Below, piece by piece: positions 1-5,165 of a DNA stretch of 5,165 nt (its first letter is position 1; every line of letters starts with the position of its first letter). The position numbers and the translations under genes are program-made. Under the pieces are notes generated by a model. The model was given only the letters and a program-made list of their open reading frames with translations. It was not told the origin of the DNA and did no database searches. The stretch is from an uncultured Oscillospiraceae bacterium (GTDB lineage: Bacteria > Bacillota > Clostridia > Oscillospirales > Acutalibacteraceae): assembly GCA_905203795.1 (NCBI GenBank), contig CAJKXG010000101.1, forward strand, positions 1-5,165. Direction: 5' to 3'.

Positions 1-135
1 TTTGCCGACCGCGGCATCGCGATCCGCCGCTTCGGCGACAAGCGGCTGCGCATTTCGACCGGCACGCAGGCGGATAACAACGAGGTGCTGGCGCTGCTTC
101 GATTTTTATTAACGGAACGCAAAAACAGGGGGTAA
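1..135 (+). CDS. hisC: Histidinol-phosphate aminotransferase, C-terminal fragment (5' end outside window)
   Basis: Reading frame 1 is open from the first base to a TAA at 133-135 and gives the last 44 residues of a protein. The segment RRFGDKRLRISTGTQADNN matches the C-terminal end of HisC-type class I/II PLP aminotransferases. In that family an Arg in the 'LRIS-GT' stretch binds the substrate's carboxylate or phosphate, and an acidic/Asn cluster follows. HisC transaminates imidazole-acetol phosphate with glutamate to give L-histidinol phosphate (step 7) in the cytoplasm. Only the last eighth or so of the usual ~350 residues is visible, so the PLP lysine cannot be checked. The gene ends 4 nt before hisB, and the hisB ribosome binding site overlaps its last codons, which supports one transcript. 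A related aminotransferase is possible from the fragment alone, but the his context makes HisC by far the best call. Confidence 0.85.
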   Translation, partial: FADRGIAIRRFGDKRLRISTGTQADNNEVLALLRFLLTERKNRG

Positions 136-139
136 GGAT

Positions 140-718
140 ATGAGAACCGGCGAATTTTCCCGCCGATCGGCGGAAACCAACATCACCGCGTCGGTCTGCT
201 TGGACGGTGGCGATGTGCAGGTGACGACCGGCATCGGCTTTTTCGACCACATGCTGACCGCGTTTGCCGTGCACGGCGGTTTCGGGCTGACACTGCGCGC
301 CGTCGGCGATTTGCAGGTGGACGGGCACCACACGGTGGAGGACTGCGGCATCGTATTGGGACGCGCCTTTGCCGCCGCGCTCGGCGACAAGGGCGGGATC
401 GCCCGCTTCGGCAGCTTTTTTGTACCGATGGATGAGTCGCTGGCGTTTGCCGCCGTGGATGTGAGCGGTCGCCCTTATCTCGTGTATGACGCGCGTTTCC
501 GCGAAGAGCGGTGCGGCGACTACGACACCTGCCTGACGGCGGAATTCCTGCGCGCGTTTGCGTTTCAGGCGGGCTTGACGCTGCACGTGCGGGCGGAATA
601 CGGCGACAACGCCCATCATCTCACCGAAGCGATCTTCAAGGCGGTTGCTCACGCGCTGCGGCTGGCGGTTGCGCCGAAGGACGGCGTGCTTTCGACGAAA
701 GGAATGCTGGATACATGA
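140..718 (+). CDS. hisB: Imidazoleglycerol-phosphate dehydratase, monofunctional
   Basis: The 192-residue protein has the usual length of the stand-alone dehydratase. It converts imidazole glycerol phosphate to imidazole acetol phosphate (step 6) and is a Mn-dependent cytoplasmic enzyme. Family motifs appear in order: GIGFFDHML at residues 31-39, HGG at 45-47, [11 protein letters not shown] at 61-71, PMDE at 96-99, [13 protein letters not shown] at 155-167 and STKG at 185-188. The paired histidines 63/64 and 159/160 with the nearby Glu residues are the expected metal ligands. There is no N-terminal HAD histidinol-phosphatase domain as in enterobacterial HisB, so that activity must come from another protein. 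The ATG follows a GGGGG-rich ribosome binding site at about 127-132. The stop codon TGA (716-718) overlaps the hisA ATG in an ATGA, which suggests translational coupling. Confidence 0.97.
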   Translation: MRTGEFSRRSAETNITASVCLDGGDVQVTTGIGFFDHMLTAFAVHGGFGLTLRAVGDLQVDGHHTVEDCGIVLGRAFAAALGDKGGIARFGSFFVPMDESLAFAAVDVSGRPYLVYDARFREERCGDYDTCLTAEFLRAFAFQAGLTLHVRAEYGDNAHHLTEAIFKAVAHALRLAVAPKDGVLSTKGMLDT

Positions 719-1755
719 TCATTTTCCCTGCCATCGACATACAAAACCGCCGCTGCGTGCGGCTGGTGAAGGGCGATTTTGCCACCGCACATCAGGTGGC
801 GGAAGATCCGCTGGAGACCGCCTGCGCATTTCGTGACGCGGGGGCGGCGTGGATCCACATGGTGGATCTGGACGGCGCGAAAAACGGACGGCGCGAAAAC
901 GCCGACATCTTCACCGAAGTCGCCGTGAAGAGCGGGCTGAAGGTGGAGGTGGGCGGCGGCATCCGCGACATGGCGGCGCTGGACGCGTACTTTTCCGCCG
1001 GTGTGGAGCGGTGCATCCTCGGCTCGGCGGCACTGAAAAATCCCGCGCTGGTGCGGGAAGCGGTCGCCGCCTACGGTTCGCGCATCGCCGTGGGCATCGA
1101 CGCGGTGAACGGCATGGTCGCCACCGAAGGCTGGCTGGATGTGTCGCAGGTGTCGTATATTGAGCTGGCGCGCCGCATGGAAGATGCCGGCGTGCAGCAC
1201 ATCATTTTCACCGATATTTCCCGCGACGGCACATTGTCCGGTCCGAATCTCGAACAGCTCACCGCGCTGGACGAGGCAGTGAGCTGCAATGTGGTCGCGT
1301 CGGGCGGCATTCGGTCGCTGTCCGACATCACCGCCCTGCGCGAGCGGCGCTTGTACGGTGCGATCTGCGGCAAGTCGCTGTACAGCGGCACACTGTCGTT
1401 GCCCGAAGCGATCGCGGAAGCGGATACACCGTTTGACCGACTGCGCCCCGAACGCTTTTTCGAAAAAGCGCCGCTCCTCCCCGTCGTGGTACAGGAGGCG
1501 TCTACCGGCGATGTCTTGATGCTGGCGTATATGAATCGCGGCGCGATGCAGCGGACAATCGAGACGGGCACGACATGGTTTTGGAGTCGTTCGCGGCGCG
1601 AATACTGGAACAAGGGCGCAACCAGCGGGCATGTGCAACGGGTGGTGTCGATAACAGGCGACTGCGACAGCGACACCCTGTTGGTGCGGGTGGAGCAGAC
1701 CGGTGCGGCGTGTCACACGGGCAGCCATTCCTGCTTCTTTGATCAAATTTTGTAA
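715..1755 (+). CDS. hisA/hisI: Fused HisA-HisI: ProFAR isomerase / phosphoribosyl-AMP cyclohydrolase
   Basis: One uninterrupted 346-residue frame holds two histidine enzymes. Residues 1 to about 238 are a HisA (beta-alpha)8 barrel: FPAIDI with Asp8, VGGGIRD at 79-85, VGIDA with Asp129, TDISRDGT at 166-173, ASGGIR at 195-200 and GKSLYSG at 219-225. Asp8, Asp129 and Thr166 match the known catalytic residues. Residues from about 252 to 346 are a HisI cyclohydrolase: [10 protein letters not shown] at 265-274, FWSRSR at 289-294, WNKGATSGH at 298-306, DCDSD at 316-320 and ACHTGSHSC at 332-340. Cys317, Cys333 and Cys340 are the expected zinc ligands and the DCDSD Asp residues the Mg ligands. HisI opens the PR-AMP ring to give ProFAR, and HisA isomerises ProFAR to PRFAR, so the fused domains carry out consecutive steps 3 and 4. 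The ~14-residue linker contains no ATG and no ribosome binding site, so no separate hisI start is seen. The start at 715 overlaps the hisB stop. An in-frame extension upstream to 511 runs over hisB and is not real. HisF is excluded because HisF begins with a CLDV-type first strand. Confidence 0.95.
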   Translation: MIIFPAIDIQNRRCVRLVKGDFATAHQVAEDPLETACAFRDAGAAWIHMVDLDGAKNGRRENADIFTEVAVKSGLKVEVGGGIRDMAALDAYFSAGVERCILGSAALKNPALVREAVAAYGSRIAVGIDAVNGMVATEGWLDVSQVSYIELARRMEDAGVQHIIFTDISRDGTLSGPNLEQLTALDEAVSCNVVASGGIRSLSDITALRERRLYGAICGKSLYSGTLSLPEAIAEADTPFDRLRPERFFEKAPLLPVVVQEASTGDVLMLAYMNRGAMQRTIETGTTWFWSRSRREYWNKGATSGHVQRVVSITGDCDSDTLLVRVEQTGAACHTGSHSCFFDQIL

Positions 1756-1767
1756 GGAGTTTTTGAC

Positions 1768-2094
1768 ATGGACAAGTGCTTGAAAGCGGTTTATGCAACC
1801 ATTCTCGACCGTCGGGAGCATCCGGCGGAAAAATCCTATACCTGTTATTTGTTTGAGCAAGGCATTGACAAAATATTGAAAAAAGTCGGCGAGGAATGCG
1901 CCGAGACGATCATCGCCGCGAAAAACGGTGTCAAAGAGGACACGATCGGCGAAATCGCGGATCTGACCTATCACCTGCTGGTGATGATGGCGGATCAGGG
2001 CATCCAGCCGGAGGAGGTCGCGGCACTGCTCAACGAGCGGCACAATAAATCCGGCAATCTCAAGACTTTTAAGACGGTGGATAAGAATACATGA
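1768..2094 (+). CDS. hisE: Phosphoribosyl-ATP pyrophosphatase
   Basis: The 108-residue protein hydrolyses PR-ATP to PR-AMP and pyrophosphate (step 2) in the cytoplasm, feeding the HisI domain encoded just upstream. It is a MazG-like all-alpha pyrophosphohydrolase. Visible motifs are KSYTCYLFEQGIDKILKK at residues 22-39, GEECAE at 41-46 and EIADLTYHLLV at 62-72. Together these give the E-E-x-x-E ... E-x-x-D metal-binding pattern (Glu42, Glu43, Glu46, Glu62, Asp65). Length and motifs are those of a stand-alone HisE. In many bacteria HisE is fused to HisI, but here HisI is fused to HisA instead. An excellent ribosome binding site, AAGGAG at 1754-1759, overlaps the preceding TAA and lies 8 nt before the ATG. 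The stop TGA (2092-2094) overlaps the start of the next gene in an ATGA. Confidence 0.96.
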   Translation: MDKCLKAVYATILDRREHPAEKSYTCYLFEQGIDKILKKVGEECAETIIAAKNGVKEDTIGEIADLTYHLLVMMADQGIQPEEVAALLNERHNKSGNLKTFKTVDKNT

Positions 2095-2819
2095 ATACGG
2101 TTTTGTTCGATTTGGACGGCACACTGCTGCCGATGGAGCAGAAGACGTTTTTGTCGCCGTATTTCCGCGGGCTGGCAGCCTTTGCCGCGTCGGTTGTACC
2201 CGACGCGAAACGGTTGCTCGCCGAGGTTTGGGCGGGCATTGACGTGATGGAGCAGCCGCGTGAGACGCTCACCAATGAGGAAGCGTTCTGGCGGCATATG
2301 AGCGAGCAGTTTGGCGCAGGGGCTGCCGATGAGCTGCTTCGGCTGTGGGATGTGTTTTACCGCGAGGAATTTCCGCGCTTGCAAAACGGCGTGTCGCCCA
2401 CTCCGCGCGCCAACGCTTGTGTGAAGCTGCTGCGGGCAAAGGGGTATCGGGTGGTGCTCGCGACCAATCCCGTGTTTCCGCGCGCCGCCACATTGGCGCG
2501 TATGGCGTGGGCAGGGCTGGATACGGCGGATTTCGCCGAGATCACCACCTACGAGGACTATCATGCCGGCAAGCCGTTTCCGGCGTATTACGAGGAAGTG
2601 CTGCACCGCATCGGGCGGCGTCCCGCCGACTGCCTGATGGTGGGCAACGATGTGCAGGAAGATATGGTGGCGGCGGAGGCGGGATTGTCGGTGTTTTTGC
2701 TGACCGATTGCCTGATCGACCGTGCGGATACCGATCTGACGCGCTATCCTCACGGCGATTTCGACGCACTGACGGCATATCTGTCGGCTTTGCCGCCGGC
2801 AGAAGAAAAAGGACGATAA
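2091..2819 (+). CDS. HAD-family hydrolase (probable phosphatase), last gene of the his operon
   Basis: The 242-residue protein is a haloacid dehalogenase-superfamily hydrolase with all four motifs. Motif I is DLDGT at residues 7-11 (nucleophile Asp7, acid/base Asp9). Motif II is ATNP, with Thr125. Motif III is AGKPFP, with Lys161. Motif IV is VGNDVQEDM at 184-192, with Asp187 and Asp191. The roughly 100-residue helical insert between motifs I and II is a C1-type cap, as in subfamily I phosphatases. Most such enzymes hydrolyse phosphomonoesters in the cytoplasm; the substrate cannot be read from the sequence. The ATG overlaps the hisE stop (ATGA) and no strong ribosome binding site precedes it, so translation is probably coupled to hisE. 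Since HisB here lacks a phosphatase domain, histidinol phosphate is a reasonable candidate substrate. That is inference: related HAD proteins may occur in Clostridia outside his operons. The last codons form the left arm of the downstream terminator. Confidence 0.88.
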   Translation: MNTVLFDLDGTLLPMEQKTFLSPYFRGLAAFAASVVPDAKRLLAEVWAGIDVMEQPRETLTNEEAFWRHMSEQFGAGAADELLRLWDVFYREEFPRLQNGVSPTPRANACVKLLRAKGYRVVLATNPVFPRAATLARMAWAGLDTADFAEITTYEDYHAGKPFPAYYEEVLHRIGRRPADCLMVGNDVQEDMVAAEAGLSVFLLTDCLIDRADTDLTRYPHGDFDALTAYLSALPPAEEKGR

Positions 2820-2843
2820 CAGGTCAACTGTTATCGTCCTTTT
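2807..2843. terminator. Bidirectional intrinsic terminator between convergent genes
   Basis: A perfect 16-bp inverted repeat (arms 2807-2822 and 2828-2843) encloses the 5-nt loop gtcaa. The core of the arm is GGACGATAACAG, with an A tract on its outer left side and a T tract on its outer right side. Both transcripts therefore end the hairpin with U residues: four on the + strand, and five followed by a pyrimidine-rich stretch on the - strand. It lies inside the 3' ends of both coding regions. The HAD stop TAA (2817-2819) is in the left arm, the last codons of the CarD-like gene are in the right arm, and its stop TGA (2824-2826) is in the loop. Confidence 0.9.
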
Positions 2844-3336
2844 GGCATGTTGAGGTAATCATCGGGATCACTTCATCCGGTTGTATATGCAGCACATAGG
2901 CAAATTCCTGTCCGATGCGTTTTTCCGCCTCGTGCAGCACTTTGCCGTCTGCGAGATGCAGCTTTTTGCCCGCCTGTTGTTTTTCCCGTTGCTTTTGGCG
3001 CAGATCCAGAATCAGCCGAATGAGCTTGACCCGATCGCCCTCGCGCAAAATCTCCGCAAAGACCTCCTGCCGTTTGAGATCGTTGGCGATCCAAGGGCTT
3101 CCTTCCGTGGGAATGTTGTGCAGCAGCGCGTGGATGTCCTCGGCGGTGAGCAGGCTGCGCAGTGCGATCTTGTCGCTGTCCACAGGACAGTAGATGGTGG
3201 TTTGCGCGTTTTCGTATACGGGTTTCAGAATGTAGTAGGTCTTGCATTCCTTCGCCAGGAGCGCTTCCTGTCGAATGTCCTCGATGCGGCATACGCCTGC
3301 GCCGGGGTGCAAAACGGTCGTTCCGATCGAATACAT
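2824..3336 (-). CDS. CarD-like / TRCF-RID-domain transcription regulator
   Basis: The 170-residue protein starts MYSIGTTVLHPGAGVCRIED. This is the typical opening of the CarD/CdnL RNA-polymerase-interacting (Tudor-like) domain: a hydrophobic strand, a 'P-x-G-V' turn and a second strand. YYILKPV at about 34-40, TIYCPVD at 47-53 and the LR at 59-60 complete the RID domain. The rest, from about 64, is predicted mostly helical, with a basic stretch at 112-125 (LRQKQREKQQAGKK) that could contact DNA. Known CarD proteins bind the RNA polymerase beta subunit and modulate promoter open-complex stability; which promoters this one acts on is unknown. I chose the ATG at 3336 because AAGGGGGGG lies 5 nt upstream and the family begins 'M-[FY]-x-[IV]-G'. 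A 14-residue in-frame extension to 3378 would read through the leader hairpin. The gene is monocistronic, convergent with the his operon and downstream of the V-ATPase operon on the same strand. Confidence 0.87.
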   Translation of the reverse strand: MYSIGTTVLHPGAGVCRIEDIRQEALLAKECKTYYILKPVYENAQTTIYCPVDSDKIALRSLLTAEDIHALLHNIPTEGSPWIANDLKRQEVFAEILREGDRVKLIRLILDLRQKQREKQQAGKKLHLADGKVLHEAEKRIGQEFAYVLHIQPDEVIPMITSTCQKDDNS

Positions 3337-3341
3337 GCGAT

Positions 3342-3350
3342 CCCCCCCTT
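3342..3350 (-). promoter_or_regulatory. Ribosome binding site that fixes the CarD-like start
   Basis: On the minus strand AAGGGGGGG lies 5 nt before the ATG at 3336. It is unusually G-rich, with seven G in a row. It follows directly after the U tract and ATAC of the leader hairpin, so folding of the leader could influence its exposure. No comparable site precedes the more upstream in-frame ATG at 3378. Confidence 0.8.
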
Positions 3351-3352
3351 GT

Positions 3353-3413
3353 ATAAAAAACGTGTTGTTTGCCAACAACCGGACTTACGTTCCGCGAAAG
3401 CAAACAACACGTT
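3353..3413 (-). terminator. Terminator-like hairpin in the CarD-like gene leader (candidate attenuator)
   Basis: Reading the minus strand, AACGTGTTGTTTGC (3413-3400) pairs perfectly over 14 bp with GCAAACAACACGTT (3372-3359), with a 27-nt loop between. The second arm runs into six T (3360-3355) followed by ATAC, which is the pattern of an intrinsic terminator. It lies wholly between the predicted promoter and the ribosome binding site of the CarD-like gene, so termination here would shut the gene off. The opposite strand has no T tract after the hairpin, so any termination would be directional. The stem is AT-rich and the loop is long, so it may be a weak terminator or a 5' stabilising hairpin instead. 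Confidence 0.6.
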
Positions 3414-3416
3414 GTT
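3364..3416 (-). repeat. Paired AACAAC/GTTGTT dyads in the CarD-like leader
   Basis: Two short dyads are nested in the leader. AACAAC-2 nt-GTTGTT spans 3403-3416, just downstream of the predicted transcription start. GTTGTT-4 nt-AACAAC spans 3364-3379. On the transcript the order is A (AACAAC), B (GTTGTT), C (GTTGTT), D (AACAAC). The long terminator-like stem uses B:D, while local A:B and C:D hairpins would exclude it. The same symmetry could be a protein operator at DNA level. The repeats are direct observation; a regulatory role is inference. Confidence 0.5.
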
Positions 3417-3424
3417 ATATCTAT

Positions 3425-3454
3425 AGTATACAGGATTTAGCCAAAAAATGTAAT
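3425..3454 (-). promoter_or_regulatory. Candidate vegetative promoter for the CarD-like gene
   Basis: On the minus strand TATACT (3430-3425; 5 of 6 to the -10 consensus) follows ATTACA (3454-3449; 4 of 6 to the -35 consensus) with an 18-nt spacer containing six T. The start would fall near 3417-3419, putting the leader hairpin at the very 5' end of the RNA. The surrounding 60 bases are markedly AT-richer than the flanking genes, and the position between the V-ATPase terminator and the CarD-like gene is right for a promoter. Confidence 0.6.
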
Positions 3455-3492
3455 AGGCATTTTGCCAGAAAATCTGCCGCTTGATTTTATGG

Positions 3493-3531
3493 AAAACAGG
3501 AGCAGGCTGCTGTGGCAGTCTGCTCCTGTTT
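3493..3531 (-). terminator. Rho-independent terminator of the V-ATPase operon
   Basis: Arms 3494-3505 and 3520-3531 (minus-strand 5' arm AAACAGGAGCAG, 3' arm CTGCTCCTGTTT) pair perfectly over 12 bp. Inside them a G-U pair and four further pairs (3507-3510 with 3515-3518) close a 4-nt loop. The 3' arm ends in TTTT (3496-3493) on the minus strand. The hairpin begins 2 nt after the stop codon of subunit D, so it ends the operon and separates it from the CarD-like promoter. Confidence 0.88.
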
Positions 3532-3532
3532 C

Positions 3533-4195
3533 TTATACAGCCGCGCGATCCTTTTCGATACGCTCGGTCAACATCATATCCTTGACCTTCATCAGCCGCG
3601 TGCGGCTACTGCGGTCGCTTTCCTCCAGTTTCATCGAAATGAAATGGATCGTCTCCTGATACCGCGGGATCATCACGTGCTCCAGCGCGTTGACGCGGCG
3701 ACGCGTCTTTTCGATCTCCGCCGCCATCAATTTCACCGACTTTTCCTGTTCCGCCAGCCTCAGCAGATCGGGCAGAAGCGCAGATAAGCCGCTCACCGCG
3801 TCGTCCAACTCAAATGAGGTGGAGGCAAAGCCGTAGGGGAAGATATCGGTACTGTCCGATGTGCGGGTCTCGTGCGAAAACACGGGGATTTCCACGCTCA
3901 TCACGTTGCGGGTGGCAGTGGTGAGATACACCTCCTGCTTGGGCGCGAGCAGCGCTGCGTCGAGGCTTTCCTCCGACATGACGCTGGATGCGGTGACGAA
4001 ATGGTCGTTCACCGCCCGCAGCCCTGCTTCCACCCGTTCCCGCAGCGTTTTGGTGTCGCGGATCAAGTCCAAAAACTGACGCATCAGCTCATCCCGCTTG
4101 TCTTTCAGCAGCTTGTGCCCGCGCAGAGCGGTGTTGAGCTGCTTTTTCAGGCGCGTCAGCTCCATGCGGGTGGGATTGACATTCAGTACAGCCAT
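3533..4195 (-). CDS. ntpD: V-type ATP synthase/ATPase subunit D
   Basis: The 220-residue protein is the central-stalk (rotor shaft) subunit of the V1/A1 sector, which transmits rotation between the A3B3 catalytic head and the membrane ring. The N-terminal coiled-coil segment is NPTRMELTRLKKQL at 7-20 followed by GHKLLKDKRDELMR at 26-39. The C-terminal coiled-coil segment is EIEKTRRRVNALEHVMIPRY at 160-179, then ETIHFISMKLEE at 181-192. Both are the diagnostic antiparallel helices of subunit D, and a less conserved head lies between them. Length is normal for the family. I chose the ATG at 4195: GAGGGGG (4207-4201) lies 5 nt upstream and overlaps the subunit B stop, and the family begins close to 'NPTR'. 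The longer in-frame reading to 4357 overlaps subunit B and is rejected. It follows ntpB by 10 nt, in the usual A-B-D order, and is the last gene before the terminator. Confidence 0.96.
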   Translation of the reverse strand: MAVLNVNPTRMELTRLKKQLNTALRGHKLLKDKRDELMRQFLDLIRDTKTLRERVEAGLRAVNDHFVTASSVMSEESLDAALLAPKQEVYLTTATRNVMSVEIPVFSHETRTSDSTDIFPYGFASTSFELDDAVSGLSALLPDLLRLAEQEKSVKLMAAEIEKTRRRVNALEHVMIPRYQETIHFISMKLEESDRSSRTRLMKVKDMMLTERIEKDRAAV

Positions 4196-4205
4196 GGCGA
4201 CCCCC

Positions 4206-5165
4206 TCATCCCTTGCCGTAATACCGGTCGAGCAGGTCGTCGTCGATTCGCTTGAGTTCGCTGCGCGGCAGGATGGACAACAGCCGCCAGCCGATATCCA
4301 GCGTTTCTTCGATGGTGCGGTTGGTCTCGTAGCCTTGCGACACATATTCACGCTCAAAGCGGTCGGAGAATTCGGCGTACAGCTTGTCGATGGGGGTGAG
4401 CGCCGCCTCGCCGAGGATGACCATCAGTTCTTTCGCGTCCTTGCCGCGCGCATAGGCGGCAAACAACTGGTTCATCGTCGCAGCGTGATCCTTGCGGGTG
4501 CGCCCTTCGCCGATGCCCTTATCCTTCAGACGCGACAGCGACGGCAGCACGTCGATCGGCGGCATGACGCCTTTGCGGTACAGATCGCGGCTCAAAATGA
4601 TCTGCCCCTCGGTGATGTAACCGGTCAAATCGGGGATGGGATGGGTCTTGTCGTCCTCCGGCATGGTCAGAATCGGGATCAGCGTGATCGAACCGTCGCA
4701 GCCTTTCAGCCGTCCCGCGCGTTCGTACAGCGTCGCAAGGTCGGTGTACATATAACCGGGATAGCCGCGGCGACCGGGCACTTCCTTGCGCGCCGCCGAC
4801 ACCTCACGCAGTGCGTCGGCGTAGTTGGTGATGTCGGTCATGATGACCAGCACCTGCATGCCGAGGTCAAATGCGAGATATTCCGCCGCCGTCAGCGCCA
4901 TTTTCGGGGTGGCGATACGCTCGATGGCGGGGTCGTTCGCCAGGTTGACGAACATGACCGTGCGGTCGAGCGCGCCCGTCTCGCGGAACGATTCAATGAA
5001 ATAGTTGGACTCCTCAAACGTGATGCCCATGGCGGCGAACACCACAGCAAACTGCTCGTTGTCGCCGCGCACTGTCGCCTGCCGCGCGATTTGTGCCGCC
5101 AGATTGGCGTGGGGCAGACCGGAGGCGGAGAAGATGGGCAGCTTTTGCCCGCGCACCAGCGTGTT
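4206..5165 (-). CDS. ntpB: V-type ATP synthase/ATPase subunit B, partial (5' end outside window)
   Basis: The visible 319 residues are roughly the last 70% of the family's ~460-residue length; the frame stays open through the right edge. Subunit B is the non-catalytic nucleotide-binding subunit that alternates with subunit A in the A3B3 head of V1/A1. Counting from the edge, landmarks are [15 protein letters not shown] at 5-19 (the degenerate P-loop region of B, lacking the GKT of a true Walker A), [10 protein letters not shown] at 43-52, [15 protein letters not shown] at 107-121, [12 protein letters not shown] at 129-140, [13 protein letters not shown] at 177-189 and SLSRLKDKG at 209-217. 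The C-terminus LDRYYGKG is typical. The GTG at 5156 is an internal Val codon, not a start, because conserved sequence (NTL) continues upstream of it to the edge. Catalytic subunit A and the membrane parts presumably lie to the right. Whether the enzyme makes ATP or pumps H+ or Na+ cannot be told from this subunit. Confidence 0.97.
   Translation of the reverse strand, partial: NTLVRGQKLPIFSASGLPHANLAAQIARQATVRGDNEQFAVVFAAMGITFEESNYFIESFRETGALDRTVMFVNLANDPAIERIATPKMALTAAEYLAFDLGMQVLVIMTDITNYADALREVSAARKEVPGRRGYPGYMYTDLATLYERAGRLKGCDGSITLIPILTMPEDDKTHPIPDLTGYITEGQIILSRDLYRKGVMPPIDVLPSLSRLKDKGIGEGRTRKDHAATMNQLFAAYARGKDAKELMVILGEAALTPIDKLYAEFSDRFEREYVSQGYETNRTIEETLDIGWRLLSILPRSELKRIDDDLLDRYYGKG

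Noticed and set aside
160..173. Perfect 14-bp palindrome CCGCCGATCGGCGG near the start of hisB
   Set aside because: It encodes ordinary HisB residues, lies inside the coding region, and such GC-rich palindromes are expected by chance here. Its hairpin would have too small a loop and has no T tract.
511..714. In-frame upstream extension of the HisA-HisI frame by 68 residues
   Set aside because: It lies wholly inside hisB in another frame and has a low-complexity Arg/Gly/Ala composition. HisA proteins start at MIIFPAID, which matches the ATG at 715 in the ATGA overlap.
649..2124. 491-codon open frame on the minus strand across hisB, hisA-hisI and hisE
   Set aside because: It is antisense to three well-conserved genes and its His/Arg-rich composition is that of a high-GC codon shadow. 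No domain is recognisable and no minus-strand promoter or ribosome binding site supports it.
3337..3378. Earlier ATG for the CarD-like gene, adding 14 residues
   Set aside because: The extension is translated from the leader hairpin, U tract and ribosome binding site, and has no ribosome binding site of its own. The family start matches the ATG at 3336.
3456..3466. Small inverted repeat GGCA-TTT-TGCC upstream of the CarD-like promoter
   Set aside because: Only 4 bp of stem. The nearest T run is 9 nt away and belongs to the promoter spacer, so neither a terminator nor an operator call is supported.
4196..4357. Longer start for subunit D, adding 54 residues
   Set aside because: It overlaps the conserved C-terminal coding region of subunit B. 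The extra residues are unlike subunit D, and a clear ribosome binding site precedes the ATG at 4195.
5154..5156. GTG codon that could be taken as the start of subunit B
   Set aside because: Conserved subunit B sequence (NTL before VRGQK) continues upstream to the window edge, so this is an internal valine codon.

Overview
The window is GC-rich, densely packed bacterial DNA. It best fits a Gram-positive anaerobe of the Clostridia (Oscillospiraceae/Ruminococcaceae-like). That rests on a compact his operon, strong AGGAGG-type ribosome binding sites, a V-type (not F-type) ATPase operon and a CarD-family regulator. The taxonomic placement is inference from gene content and style; no rRNA or other marker gene is present.

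Left half (1-2819, + strand): the distal part of a histidine biosynthesis operon. The order is the 3' end of hisC, then hisB, a fused hisA-hisI gene, hisE, and a HAD-family phosphatase. Junctions are tight: two are 4-bp ATGA stop/start overlaps and the others are 4 and 12 nt gaps. HisE, HisI and HisA catalyse consecutive steps 2, 3 and 4, and here steps 3 and 4 sit on one polypeptide. hisH and hisF, which normally flank hisA, are absent from this stretch. HisB is the short monofunctional dehydratase, so histidinol-phosphate phosphatase must come from another protein. The translationally coupled HAD gene is a plausible but unproven candidate.

Middle (2807-3532): the his operon converges on a minus-strand CarD-like transcription factor gene. 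The two stop codons are 4 bp apart, and a perfect 16-bp inverted repeat that can act as a bidirectional terminator is built into the last codons of both genes. Upstream of the CarD-like gene are a candidate promoter and a leader holding a 14-bp perfect hairpin followed by a U6 tract. AACAAC/GTTGTT repeats in the leader could form competing hairpins, so it looks like an attenuator or an operator.

Right half (3493-5165, - strand): the end of a V-type ATPase operon. Subunit B (its 5' end lies beyond the window) is followed after 10 nt by subunit D, and the operon closes with a strong hairpin terminator. The upstream subunits presumably lie to the right of the window.

The most interesting items are the HisA-HisI fusion with loss of hisH/hisF from the usual place, the attenuator-like CarD leader, and the coding-embedded shared terminator. 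Nothing here looks like a mobile element, CRISPR array, RNA gene or defence system.
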